Shown here in pieces: positions 11,416 through 20,104 of a stretch of DNA of 29,042 nt. A program made the translations under genes and the position numbers. Location: NCBI GenBank assembly GCA_016718155.1, contig JADKEH010000005.1:1-29042 (forward strand), given 5' to 3'. This DNA comes from Candidatus Rhodoferax randersensis. Lineage in GTDB: Bacteria > Pseudomonadota > Gammaproteobacteria > Burkholderiales > Burkholderiaceae_C. The stretch's first letter is position 1; the number at the start of each line of letters is the position of its first letter. The notes beneath the pieces were generated by a model. The model had not been told where the DNA came from, ran no database searches, and saw only the letters and a list, made by a program, of their open reading frames with translations.

Positions 11416-11619
11416 AGCATCTCCTTCCGCCAAGGGATCATTGTCCAGCCAAAATGGGTTTTCTGCTGGGCCGCATCCGGCACGCTTGCAAACGCCGTTG
11501 GGTGGCTTTCAAACCGGGTACTATCGCGTTGGAGGCAACCGTCCAATTTGGGGAATCATCATGGTGCACACGCCAGACTGGCGCGCGGCGATCGATGCAT
11601 GGCATGGAGCGACCCTGCC
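11416..11619. promoter_or_regulatory. Divergent intergenic region of SBP cassettes 1 and 2
   Basis: These 204 bases separate the two divergent SBP-GGDEF-EAL operons and must carry both promoters. A perfect 13-base palindrome, CGCCAGACTGGCG (six-base arms, central A), lies at 11571-11583, 37 bases before the PhnD-like start. It could be an operator or a leader hairpin. TACTAT at 11520-11525 resembles a plus-strand -10 box, but no well-spaced -35 box is evident. No sigma-54 element was noticed. Confidence 0.4.
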
Positions 11620-12489
11620 ATGAGCGTTCGACATTTGCGGGCACTTCGCGTCGCAGTGCTGATGTGCACCGGCCTGTTTGCGTGCCTGCGCCCGGCGCTG
11701 GCCCAGCCCGCGCCACTGCGCATGGCCTTGATTCCCTACTTGTCCCCCAATGTTCTGGTGCCCCTGTTTCAACCCCTGGCCCAGCACTTTGAGAAAGACC
11801 TGGGGCGACCGGTCGAGTTGTACACGGCACCTGCCATTCGCTCCCACGTCGAGCGCATTCTCAAGCCCGATTTCGACATCATCTTCACCGCGCCCCACAT
11901 GGGACGACTGTCCCAATTGGACGCGGGCTATATTCCCATTGGCAGTTTCGAGCGCTCACTCAAAGGCGTGATCACCGTCAAAAAGACCGGTCCGATCGTG
12001 ACGGTCGAGCAGTTGCGGGGGAAAACCATCGCCATCAATGACCGCTTGGTTCTCAACTCGATCCTCACCCTGCAAGAACTGGAAAAGCGTGGCATCGGCC
12101 TGAGCGAACTTACTGTGGTGCCTGCGGCGTCCCAGAATTCAGCCATCCTGTCGGTGGCGGCTGGCGATGTGGATGCAGCCATCACGGTCAATTTTGCATT
12201 GGGTCTGGTGCCCAAAGACCAGTTGGATCGGGTGCGCGTGCTGTTTCAGACCGACGACGTACCGTCCATGCCGAGCACACTCATTTTGGTCCACCCGCAG
12301 ATGCCAAAAGTTGACCAGACCAGGCTGGAACAGTCGCTCCTGCGTTTTGGCCAAACTGCGCAAGGAAGGCAGTTTTTGATCGCCAGCAGTTATCACAACG
12401 TCGTGCCAGTCAACCCAAGCCATTTGAAAAACCTGGACATCTACCTGCCCGAACTGCGCCGCCTGCTGGCGATCAAACCGGGATCGTAA
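11620..12489 (+). CDS. PhnD-type periplasmic substrate-binding protein (cassette 2)
   Basis: Start ATG at 11620 (MSVRHL), with GGAG ten bases upstream; an in-frame upstream extension to 11548 lacks a signal peptide at its N-terminus and is rejected. A signal peptide spans residues 1-28, cleaved after PALA. The mature part, about 260 residues, has the hallmarks of phosphate/phosphite/phosphonate-binding (PhnD/SsuA-like) proteins: LRMALIPYLSPNVLVPLFQP, FDIIFTAPHMGRL, VEQLRGKTIAIND, then AAGDVDAAITVNFAL. No PhnC/PhnE transporter genes follow; instead a sensor c-di-GMP gene starts four bases after the stop. PhnD-like proteins next to sensor kinases or GGDEF proteins are known in proteobacteria. 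I infer a periplasmic ligand sensor. The ligand may be an oxyanion but is not determinable. Confidence 0.9.
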   Translation: MSVRHLRALRVAVLMCTGLFACLRPALAQPAPLRMALIPYLSPNVLVPLFQPLAQHFEKDLGRPVELYTAPAIRSHVERILKPDFDIIFTAPHMGRLSQLDAGYIPIGSFERSLKGVITVKKTGPIVTVEQLRGKTIAINDRLVLNSILTLQELEKRGIGLSELTVVPAASQNSAILSVAAGDVDAAITVNFALGLVPKDQLDRVRVLFQTDDVPSMPSTLILVHPQMPKVDQTRLEQSLLRFGQTAQGRQFLIASSYHNVVPVNPSHLKNLDIYLPELRRLLAIKPGS

Positions 12490-12493
12490 GCGC

Positions 12494-15272
12494 ATGCGCC
12501 TGCCCCACTGGACCAACGTGTCGTTGCGCTGGAAGCTCGTTTTGGGCAGCGCCCTGATCGAGGTCGTCATGCTCAGCGTGTTGATCGTCAGCAACGTGCG
12601 CCTGATCGAGACCAGCCTGCAAGAACAGGTGGAACTGCGCATTCGTGAGCTCTCGGTGCTGCTCAATGCGTCTATCGCGCCCTCCATGGCCCAACTCGAC
12701 TATGGTCCGATTCAGGGCGTGTTCAGCGAAAGCAGAAGCAAGGGCGAACTGGTCTACTTCGCATTGTTCGACAAGAGCGGCAAGCAGGTGGCAGGTGACG
12801 GTTGGGCGAGCGGCAAAAGCCTGCCGCCCGTGCAAACCAACATTGACATCCATAGCAGCGAGCGGCGTTTTGACACCCGCATTCCGATCCGCATTGGTGA
12901 CCAAAATTATGGGCAGCTGCAGTTCGGCGTTTCCACCGAATTTTTGCATCTGGCACGCGAGAAGCTGGTGCGCCAAAGCCTTGGTATCGCGGTCGCTGAG
13001 ATCCTGCTTTCGGTCATTCTGCTGGTGCTGCTAGGCGTTTGGCTGACACACCATCTGCACAAGCTCGAAATCGCCAGCGTTGCGGTGGGTAAAGGTGATT
13101 TCGACGTCACAGTGGAGGTGGACGGTGGCGACGAGATTGCCCGTGTGGGCCAGGCCTTCAACCGCATGACGCTGGAGATCAAACACCGGCTGTCTGAGCT
13201 GGGTAGCAGCGAAGCGCGTTTTCGCAGCCTGACCGAACTGTCGGCCGACTGGTACTGGGAGCAGGACGCTGATTTCCGGTTCACCAGTTTCCAGGGTGGC
13301 GAGGCAGAGCATCGGCAACGCATGGAGCGCGAGCTCATCGGAAAGACACGCTGGGATGGTTGGGGAGTGGGTGTGGCAGACGATCTCTGGGCGCAGCACG
13401 AGGCCCAACTGGAAGCGCATTTGCCCTTTCGCGAATTTGAGTACGAAACCATTCCGCATGGGAAATCACCCGTTTTCATCTCGGCCAGCGGCACGCCGTT
13501 CTTCGACGGCAACGGGGTGTTTGCAGGCTATCGGGGCATTGGCAAGAATATTACCCAGCGCAAGCAGGTTGAAGTCGCGCTGGTGCGCAGCGAGCGGCTG
13601 CTGCGCTTGTCGTCCCAGGCGGCGCAGATTGGCAGCTATGTGATTGACCTCGATACCCTGCGTTGGGAAAGCTCGCCGCTGCTCGATGCCATTTTGGGCA
13701 TCGGCCCACAGTTTGATCGCACGTTGGCCGCCTGGCAGGACCTGATCCACCCCGACGACCGCGGATGGGTGGGGGGAGATTTTCAGGCCACGGTCACCAA
13801 CGGCCGGGCTTTCTCGCGCGAGTACCGCATCGTGCGGCTGGCCAATGGCGAGACGCGCTGGGTTACGGCTTGGGGCGACTTCGAATACGACGGCGCGGGC
13901 CAGCCGGTGTTGCAAGTCGGCGCCATGCAGGACATCACCGAACGCAAGGCCGCTGCGGGGAGAAATTGAGCACCTGGCCTTTTATGACCCGCTAACGGGC
14001 TTGCCCAACCGGCGGCTGTTACTGGACCGCCTGCGCCAGGCCGTGGCCTCCAGTACCCGCACCGAGCGGCATGGCGCGCTGTTGTTTCTCGATCTGGATA
14101 ACTTCAAAGCCCTCAATGACACATTGGGACATGACATTGGTGACCTGTTGCTGCAACAGGTTGCCCAGCGGCTGGTTGGCTGCGTGCGCGAGGGCGACAC
14201 CGTGGCACGGTTGGGGGGTGACGAATTTGTGCTGATGCTCGAAGACCTGAGCGAGAACTCGCAAGAGGCCGCCACCCAAACCGAGTCCGTGGGCGAGAAA
14301 ATTCTGGCGGTGCTCAACCAGCCCTACCAGTTGGACGCGCAGCGCTACCACAACACGCCCAGCATCGGCGTGACCCTGTTCGTCGACCACGACGGCTCGG
14401 TTGACGAACTGATGAAGCGTGCCGACATGGCCATGTACCAGGCCAAGGCGGCTGGGCGCAACACATTGCGTTTCTTCGACCCGGTGATGCAGGCCGAAGT
14501 CACCACCCGCGTGGCGCTGGAGGCCGACCTGCGCGAGGCGGTGCTAAAAGGCCAGTTCGTGTTGCACTACCAGGCCCAGGTGGCCGGCGACGGGCGTCTG
14601 ACCGGGGCCGAGGCGCTGTTGCGCTGGAACCATCCGCAGCGTGGTTTGGTCTCGCCCATGGAGTTCATCCCGCTGGCCGAAGAAACGGGTCTGATTCTGC
14701 CCATGGGCCTGTGGGTTTTGCAAACGGCCTGCGCGCAGCTGGCCGCTTGGGCAGCACGGCCCGACATGGCGCATCTCTCGATTGCGGTGAACGTCAGCGC
14801 CTGTCAGCTTCACCATGTTGACTTTGTTGCCCAGGTGCTCGCGGTGTTGGATTCCACTGGTGCCAGGCCACACCACCTCAAGCTGGAACTGACGGAGAGC
14901 CTGCTGGTCAAAGATGTCGAGGGCGTGATTGCCAAGATGACCGCCCTGAAGGCGCGCGGTGTCGGGTTTTCACTGGATGATTTTGGTACCGGCTACTCCT
15001 CGCTTTCGTACCTCAAGCGCCTGCCGCTGGACCAGTTGAAAATTGACCAGGGTTTTGTCAAGAACATCCTGACCGACTCCAACGATGCGGCCATTGCCAA
15101 GATGGTGGTGGCACTGGCCGAGAGTCTGGGGCTGGCGGTCATCGCAGAAGGCGTTGAACGCCAGGAACAGAGTGACTACCTGGCGCTGCAGGGCTGCCAT
15201 GCCTACCAGGGCTATCTGTTTGGGCGACCCCTTCCCATAGAGGCCTTTGACCCGGGCACAGTGTCTGCGTAA
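12494..15272 (+). CDS. HAMP-PAS-PAS-GGDEF-EAL c-di-GMP enzyme (cassette 2), one frameshift
   Basis: About 925 residues once a single G is removed from the GGGG run at 13957-13960, which rejoins ERKAAA to GEIEHLAFYDPLTG. Layout: TM1 at about 15-35, periplasmic domain to about 160, TM2 at about 162-183 (EILLSVILLVLLGVWL), HAMP at about 185-235, PAS about 240-355 (FRSLTELSADWYWEQDADFR), PAS about 365-488, GGDEF about 492-655, EAL about 670-915. The GGDEF signature is ARLGGDEFVLML with inhibitory site REGD upstream. The EAL domain has AEALLRWNHP, NVSACQ, LELTES, DDFGTGYSSL, LKIDQGF and AEGVE, so both activities look possible. It starts four bases after the PhnD-like SBP gene. The protein probably sits in the inner membrane with its periplasmic domain facing the SBP. 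The frameshift is a homopolymer indel and probably an error. Confidence 0.9.
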
Positions 15273-15288
15273 TCGGCCAAGCACTGGC

Positions 15289-15301
15289 CCCGCGGCGCGG
15301 G
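15289..15301. terminator. Small GC hairpin between convergent c-di-GMP genes
   Basis: CCCGC-GGC-GCGGG forms a five-base-pair stem between the EAL gene end (15272) and the convergent GGDEF gene end (15332). It is followed on the plus strand by CTTGTTC, not a true T-run. Position favours a terminator; the structure is weak. Confidence 0.3.
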
Positions 15302-15331
15302 CTTGTTCACCGCGATAGCCCCCGCAGGACA

Positions 15332-16543
15332 TTAGTCTGCCAGCGCCACCTGATTGCGCCCGTGGTTTTTGGCCCGGTACATCGCCGCGTCGGCCCGTTG
15401 CACCAGGCTGGCCGAACTCTGGCCTGGTCCTGGCACACACGATGCCACGCCGATACTGACCGTGACCACGCCCGTCACCGAGGCTTTGGCGTGCGGCAGG
15501 CCGAGGGCCTGGACCGACACCCGGACTCGTTCCAACATCGCGCAGGCCTCCGGCCCGCTCAGGCCAGGCAGGACGATGGCGAACTCCTCGCCGCCGTAGC
15601 GGGCTACCAGCTCGCCCGCACGCTGCACCGAAGCGCCCAGCGTTTGGGCCACAATCTTCAGGCACAAGTCACCCATCTGGTGCCCATAGTGGTCGTTGTA
15701 GGCCTTGAACTGGTCCACATCCACCATGGCAATGGCCAGGGGCAATACCTGGCGGCTGGCGCGCTGCCACTCGGCCTCCCACTCCTGGTCAAACTTGCGG
15801 CGATTGGCCAGGCCGGTCAGGCCATCGGTGGCGCTGAGGGCCTGTAGTTGCCGGTTGGCGGCCTCCAACTCGGCGGTACGCTGGCGCACTTTGTCTTCCA
15901 GGACCAAATTGGACGCCGAGATCTCTTCGCGCAAACGGGCCTGCTCGGCGACTTCCAGGCGCATCCGGCGCGAGAACATGGCGCCAACCCACAGCAGCAG
16001 CAACAGCGCACCAATTCGCGTGGCCTGCGCCGCGCGCCGCATGCGGTCGAAGTACTCCACGGTTTTGGCCAACTCACCGGTCAGCGCGCCCACTGCAGTC
16101 TCGCTGTTGATTTCGTAGACTTTCTTGGCCAACACGTAGGAGTCGGCAAACAGCATTCCGTGCGCCTCGCTCCAGCGCTCCTGGCGCATCAGTTTGAGCG
16201 CCGCTTCTTCCGTGACATGCAGTTTTCCGTGGTCGTCACTGAGCGCGGACATTTCTTCCGAGAGGTTTAACTTGCGTGTGAGCTGGCTGACCGTCTTGAT
16301 GGTGGATTCGAGGTCGGCGTTCACGGTGTCGTAGCTGGCCGTGCGCAAGGTGTTTTGCTCCAGCACGGCCAGCAGCAGCATGTTGGTCAGCTCCTGATTG
16401 AGCCGCACCATGCGCTCCAGCCCGGTATTGATCTCCAGATGGCGTGCATGCATCGCGTCGTTTTCGATGTCCACGTAGGAACCCACCGCCATGGTCAGCA
16501 CCAAAACGGCCACCGCCACGTACATGCTTCGGGTGGAACGCAT
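15332..16543 (-). CDS. Membrane diguanylate cyclase with helical periplasmic sensor (cassette 3)
   Basis: An intact 403-residue frame. TM1 is at about residues 7-22 and TM2 at about 173-192 (IGALLLLLWVGAMF). The helical segment between them is about 150 residues long and would form a four-helix-bundle-like periplasmic domain. A coiled coil (VLEDKVRQRTAELEAANRQL) links to the GGDEF domain: DGLTGLANRRKFD, VDVDQFKAYNDHYGHQMGD, ARYGGEEFAIVLPG (GGEEF at 317-321), and RADAAMYRAKNHGRN. The position of the inhibitory site reads RAGE instead of RxxD, so product inhibition may be altered. No EAL domain is present, so it should only make c-di-GMP. It starts 38 bases after the stop of the PF04392-type SBP and is probably co-transcribed with it, suggesting SBP-controlled cyclase activity. 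Confidence 0.9.
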   Translation of the reverse strand: MRSTRSMYVAVAVLVLTMAVGSYVDIENDAMHARHLEINTGLERMVRLNQELTNMLLLAVLEQNTLRTASYDTVNADLESTIKTVSQLTRKLNLSEEMSALSDDHGKLHVTEEAALKLMRQERWSEAHGMLFADSYVLAKKVYEINSETAVGALTGELAKTVEYFDRMRRAAQATRIGALLLLLWVGAMFSRRMRLEVAEQARLREEISASNLVLEDKVRQRTAELEAANRQLQALSATDGLTGLANRRKFDQEWEAEWQRASRQVLPLAIAMVDVDQFKAYNDHYGHQMGDLCLKIVAQTLGASVQRAGELVARYGGEEFAIVLPGLSGPEACAMLERVRVSVQALGLPHAKASVTGVVTVSIGVASCVPGPGQSSASLVQRADAAMYRAKNHGRNQVALAD

Positions 16544-16581
16544 GGGCGCTTGAGGCGTGGTCTTGCGGGCCAGGTGCTGCG

Positions 16582-17603
16582 CTATTCAATGACTTTGGCA
16601 GCCCGCTTCAACAGGTCGGGCGACACAGTCACGCCCTGCGCCCGGGCCGCCTTCAGGTTGATGACCAGACTGAACTTTTCCACCGGCCCCCACGGTATGT
16701 CACCGGCCTTGACGCCCTTGAGCACCAACGCAGCCTTCTTTGCCGGCCGAGTAACCCACCAAAAGTAGTCCATGCCGTAGGCCGCAACCGCACCTCTGGG
16801 AACGCTGTCCACATCACCGGCAAACAAGGCAATATTGTGTTGGTCGCACACCCGCGCGATGGCATCGATGTTGGCCACCGTGGTGTTGTCCGAGGTGATG
16901 GTGATGGCCTGCACCTTGCCCACCAGCGATCTGGCGGCGGCTTCAACCTCGCTGCTGCTGGCAACCGTGACCTCCACCAGCTTCAGGTTCAAGGACGCGG
17001 CCGCGGCGCGAATGGCCTTGATGTGCGTGACCGAATTGGCCTCGGCCGGGTTGAAAATCGTGCCCCAGGTCTTGGCTTTGGGTACAAACTTGGCATAGGT
17101 CTCCATCTGCAAAAGCACCGGCCACATATCGCTGACGCCGGTTACGTTGGAGCCGGTCTTCTTGCCTGGCGCGCTGTCCTTGGGAACCACCCCGGCATCC
17201 ACCGGGTCACTGATGGAGGAAAACACCACCGGAATCTGGTTGATGACCTTGACCACCGCTTGCGTGGTCGGGGTGGCAATACTGTGCACCAAATCGACTT
17301 TGTCTTGTTCGAATTTGCGCGCAATCGCGGTGGCTTTGGCCGGGTCGCCCTCCGCGTTTTGGCGGTCGTAGCTGACATGGACCCCCTCCTTGAAGCCGGC
17401 ACTGGCCAACGCCGCCTCAAAGCCTTTTTCGTCGGCATCGAGCGCCGCATGCGAGACGATCTTGGTCACGCCGATGCGAATCAACTTCTTGTCCTGGCCC
17501 CAGACCGCAGCCGGTGCGCCAACCCACACCACCACCATGAGGACCATGGCGGCGTGTGTGGCGGCGCGACCGCAGACCCAACGGTAATGTCTTTGCTTGC
17601 CAT
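16582..17603 (-). CDS. PF04392-type (ABC_sub_bind) periplasmic binding protein (cassette 3)
   Basis: The main frame, 321 residues from ATG 17547, begins with a signal peptide (MVLMVVVWVGAPAAVWGQ) and continues RIGVTKIVSHAALDADEKGF, DLVHSIATPTTQAVVKV, IPVVFSSISDPVDAGVV, KTWGTIFNPAEANSV, ITITSDNTTVANIDAI and ALFAGDVDSVPRGAVAAYG. This is the ABC_sub_bind/TrpX-like family, whose characterised members bind aromatic amino acids or related compounds. A better ribosome site (GGAG, six bases before ATG 17603-17601) lies in another frame. The frame of the main protein is open between the two ATGs (HYRWVCGRAATHAA), so the true start may be 17603 with one indel. No transporter genes accompany it; a GGDEF gene follows after 38 bases. 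I infer a sensing role. Confidence 0.85.
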
Positions 17604-17768
17604 GCAGTTCTCCAGGAAAGGGTTGTTACAGCCGAGCGCCGCAAGCTTGCCCCAAACTACGCCGCGCAGGAATATCTTACGCCGCTCGGGTCGGCATGGT
17701 CGCCAGGCCGACCGCAGCCGCCTCAGTCTGTCAGTCTTGCGCGGGAGATGGCTTCAGGGTTAGCATGA

Positions 17769-17787
17769 CCAAGGCGCTCGGCCTTGG
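17769..17787. promoter_or_regulatory. Perfect inverted repeat upstream of the small lipoprotein gene
   Basis: CCAAGGC-GCTCG-GCCTTGG makes a seven-base-pair stem with a five-base loop, 42 bases before the lipoprotein ATG. It lacks a following T-run in either direction. It may be an operator or a leader-RNA hairpin. Confidence 0.35.
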
Positions 17788-17829
17788 ACCCAGTGGCTCA
17801 CCAGCGTCAATGGATCACTTGGGAGTTTT

Positions 17830-18021
17830 ATGAAGCGAACACACTTGCAAATCGTTCTGGTCACATTGTTGGCCATTGGCTTGGTCGCCTGTGGGCGCAA
17901 GGAAGCCGCTCCGGCAGCGCCGGTGCAAACCATCGATGGCAAGCCCAAGGACGACGCCAAGAAGGCAAGTCCCCCCGACAACGCCCCCAAAGTCGTCGAC
18001 CCGCTCAAAGAGGGCTACTGA
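17830..18021 (+). CDS. Small lipoprotein of 63 residues
   Basis: ATG at 17830 preceded by GGGAG at four bases' distance. The protein has a positively charged start (MKRTHLQ), a hydrophobic stretch, and a lipobox LVAC with Cys21, so it should be lipidated and held in the membrane. The mature part is only 43 residues, rich in Lys, Ala, Pro and Asp (GRKEAAPAAP, KDDAKKASPPDN), and looks disordered. Its layout recalls the very small lipoproteins (LptM/YifL type) found near biosynthetic genes, but there is no motif that proves this. It stands alone, converging on ilvD and divergent from the cassette 3 operon. Confidence 0.75.
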   Translation: MKRTHLQIVLVTLLAIGLVACGRKEAAPAAPVQTIDGKPKDDAKKASPPDNAPKVVDPLKEGY

Positions 18022-18045
18022 CCGATTGGGGGTCCGACCGGGGTA

Positions 18046-18060
18046 GCTCCGCGCCGGAGC
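18046..18060. terminator. GC hairpin between lipoprotein and ilvD
   Basis: GCTCCG-CGC-CGGAGC is a perfect six-base-pair stem in the 56-base gap between two convergent genes. There is no clear T-run (GGTTGCC follows on plus). Its position fits a bidirectional terminator. Confidence 0.45.
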
Positions 18061-18077
18061 GGTTGCCTGGCGCATGG

Positions 18078-19937
18078 TCAGTCTTCGAGCAGCGACAAGT
18101 CCCGCACGGCGCCCTTGTCAGCCGACATGACCAGCTTGGCGTAGGCCTTGAGCGCGCTCGAGACCTTGCGGGGGCGTGGCATTGCGGGCTTCCAGCCCAG
18201 CTTGTCTTGCGCGGCGCGACGTGTAGCCAGCTCTTCGTCGGACACCAGCACGTTGATAGAGCGGTTGGGAATGTCAATGCGGATACGGTCGCCATTGCGC
18301 ACCAGGCCAATGGCACCGCCCGCTGCCGCTTCGGGCGACGCGTGGCCGATGGACAGGCCCGAGGTACCGCCGGAGAAGCGGCCGTCTGTCAACAGTGCGC
18401 AGGCTTTGCCCAGGCCCTTGGATTTGATGTAGCTGGTGGGGTACAACATCTCTTGCATACCGGGGCCGCCCTTGGGGCCTTCGTAACGCACGATGACCAC
18501 GTCACCGGCCTTGACCTTGTCGTCCAGAATGTTGGCCACGGCCTCGTCTTGCGACTCCACCACGTGGGCGGGGCCTTCGAACACCATCAGGTTGTCGTCT
18601 ACACCGGCGGTTTTAACCACGCAGCCGTTTAGCGCGATGTTGCCGGTTAACACGGCAAGGCCACCTTCTTTGCTAAAAGCATGCTCGAACGAGCGGATGC
18701 AACCTGCAGCGCGGTCCACATCCAAGCTGGGCCAGCGTGCGCTCTGGCTGAATGCCACCTGGGTGGGAATCCATCATGGCCCGCCATGTAGAAAAGTTTT
18801 GACAGCGTCGCTGGGGTTGCGGGCAATGTCCCACTGGTCCAGCGCGTCTTTCATGGTTTTGGCGTGCACAGTGGGGGTGTCGGTGTGCAGCTTGCCCGCC
18901 CGGTCCAGCTCACCCAAAATGGCCATGATGCCGCCGGCGCGGTGGACATCTTCAATGTGGTACTTGTCGGTGTTGGGCGCTACTTTGCACAGTTGCGGCA
19001 CGATCTTGGACATGCGGTCGATGTCGGCCATGGTGAAGTCGATTTCGGCTTCCTGGGCAATGGCCAAGATGTGCAGGATGGTATTGGTGGAGCCGCCCAT
19101 GGCAATGTCCAGTGCAATGGCGTTCTCAAAGGCTTTGAAGCCCATGGAGCGTGGCAGGATGCTGCTGTCTTCTTGCTCGTAATAACGCTGGCACAAGTCC
19201 ACCGCCAGTCGACCGGCGCGTTTGAACAGTTGCTCGCGGTCAGCGTGCGTGGCCACCACGGTACCGTTGCCGGGCAGCGAGAGGCCCAGCGCCTCGGTCA
19301 GGCAGTTCATGGAGTTGGCGGTGAACATGCCGGAGCACGATCCGCAAGTGGGGCAGGCAGAGCGCTCCACTTCGGCCAGGTCAGCGTCGGACACCTTGTC
19401 GTCAGCGGCCATCACCATGGCGTCAATCAGGTCGAGCTTTTTGAATTCGAGTTTGTGGGTGTCGGGGTTGGCCAGTTTGACCTTGCCGGCCTCCATGGGG
19501 CCGCCGGATACAAATACCACCGGGAGGTTCAGCCGCATGGCGGCCATGAGCATGCCGGGGGTGATCTTGTCGCAATTGGAGATGCACACCATGGCGTCGG
19601 CGCAATGCGCGTTGACCATGTATTCCACACTGTCGGCAATGATGTCGCGGCTGGGCAGTGAATACAGCATGCCGTCGTGGCCCATGGCAATGCCGTCGTC
19701 CACCGCAATGGTGTTGAACTCTTTGGCCACACCGCCTGCGGCCTCGATCTCGCGCGCCACCAGCTGGCCCAGGTCTTTCAGGTGCACATGGCCGGGCACA
19801 AACTGGGTGAAGGAATTAACCACCGCGATGATGGGCTTCTGGAAGTCGTCATCCTTCATGCCGGTGGCGCGCCACAGTGAGCGGGCGCCCGCCATGTTGC
19901 GGCCGGCGGTGGAGGTTTTGGAGCGGTAAACAGGCAT
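18078..19937 (-). CDS. ilvD: Dihydroxy-acid dehydratase, with an internal stop
   Basis: IlvD converts 2,3-dihydroxy-isovalerate and -methylvalerate to the 2-keto acids in valine, isoleucine and leucine synthesis, using an Fe-S cluster. The start MPVYRSKTSTAGRNMAGAR at ATG 19937-19935 matches the family; a longer frame to 20063 is not conserved-looking. Length is 620 codons, against 616 in E. coli. Visible motifs: DDGIAMGHDGM, the cluster cysteines in ISNCDKITPGM and CPTCGSCSGMF, GGSTNTILH, and DGRFSGGTSG near the C-terminus. A TGA at 18776-18774 interrupts the frame. Just before it, the neighbouring frame reads FYMAG, the expected family sequence, and the main frame resumes with IPTQVAFSQ. 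Two compensating indels within about 30 bases therefore explain the stop better than real inactivation. Confidence 0.93.
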
Positions 19938-20013
19938 GGACAAACCCTCTTGGTGGGTGTAGACGACGAAGTGAGTGGGCTGCGCAGCGGCGGGGCGTTG
20001 CGCGCGGGCTCCA

Positions 20014-20019
20014 ATTATC
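20014..20019 (-). promoter_or_regulatory. Possible -10 box of ilvD
   Basis: GATAAT on the minus strand (20019-20014), about 77 bases before the ilvD start, matches five of six -10 positions. No convincing -35 hexamer was found at 16-18 bases, so this is tentative. Confidence 0.25.
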
Positions 20020-20104
20020 TTCGAAGGCGGCAAGACCCTGATGCTTGATGCTGTGTTTCCCAAACTGCCTTGGCTGCGCCTGGCAGGTCAGGTCGGGCCG
20101 GGTG

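Noticed and set aside
10370..17603. The SBP genes as parts of ordinary ABC importers
   Set aside because: No permease or ATPase gene is near any of the three; the gene following each within 2-38 bases is a c-di-GMP enzyme.
16444..17763. 439-residue plus-strand open frame
   Set aside because: Antisense to the PF04392-type binding protein, with low-complexity composition and no domain.
18774..18776. UGA in ilvD as a selenocysteine codon
   Set aside because: IlvD has no selenocysteine at this place, and the neighbouring frame supplies the expected FYMAG sequence, so indels explain it. No SECIS-like reasoning is needed.
19938..20063. N-terminal extension of IlvD to 20063
   Set aside because: The extra 42 residues do not resemble the family, whose proteins start at MPVYRSKTST-like sequence; 19937 gives the normal length.
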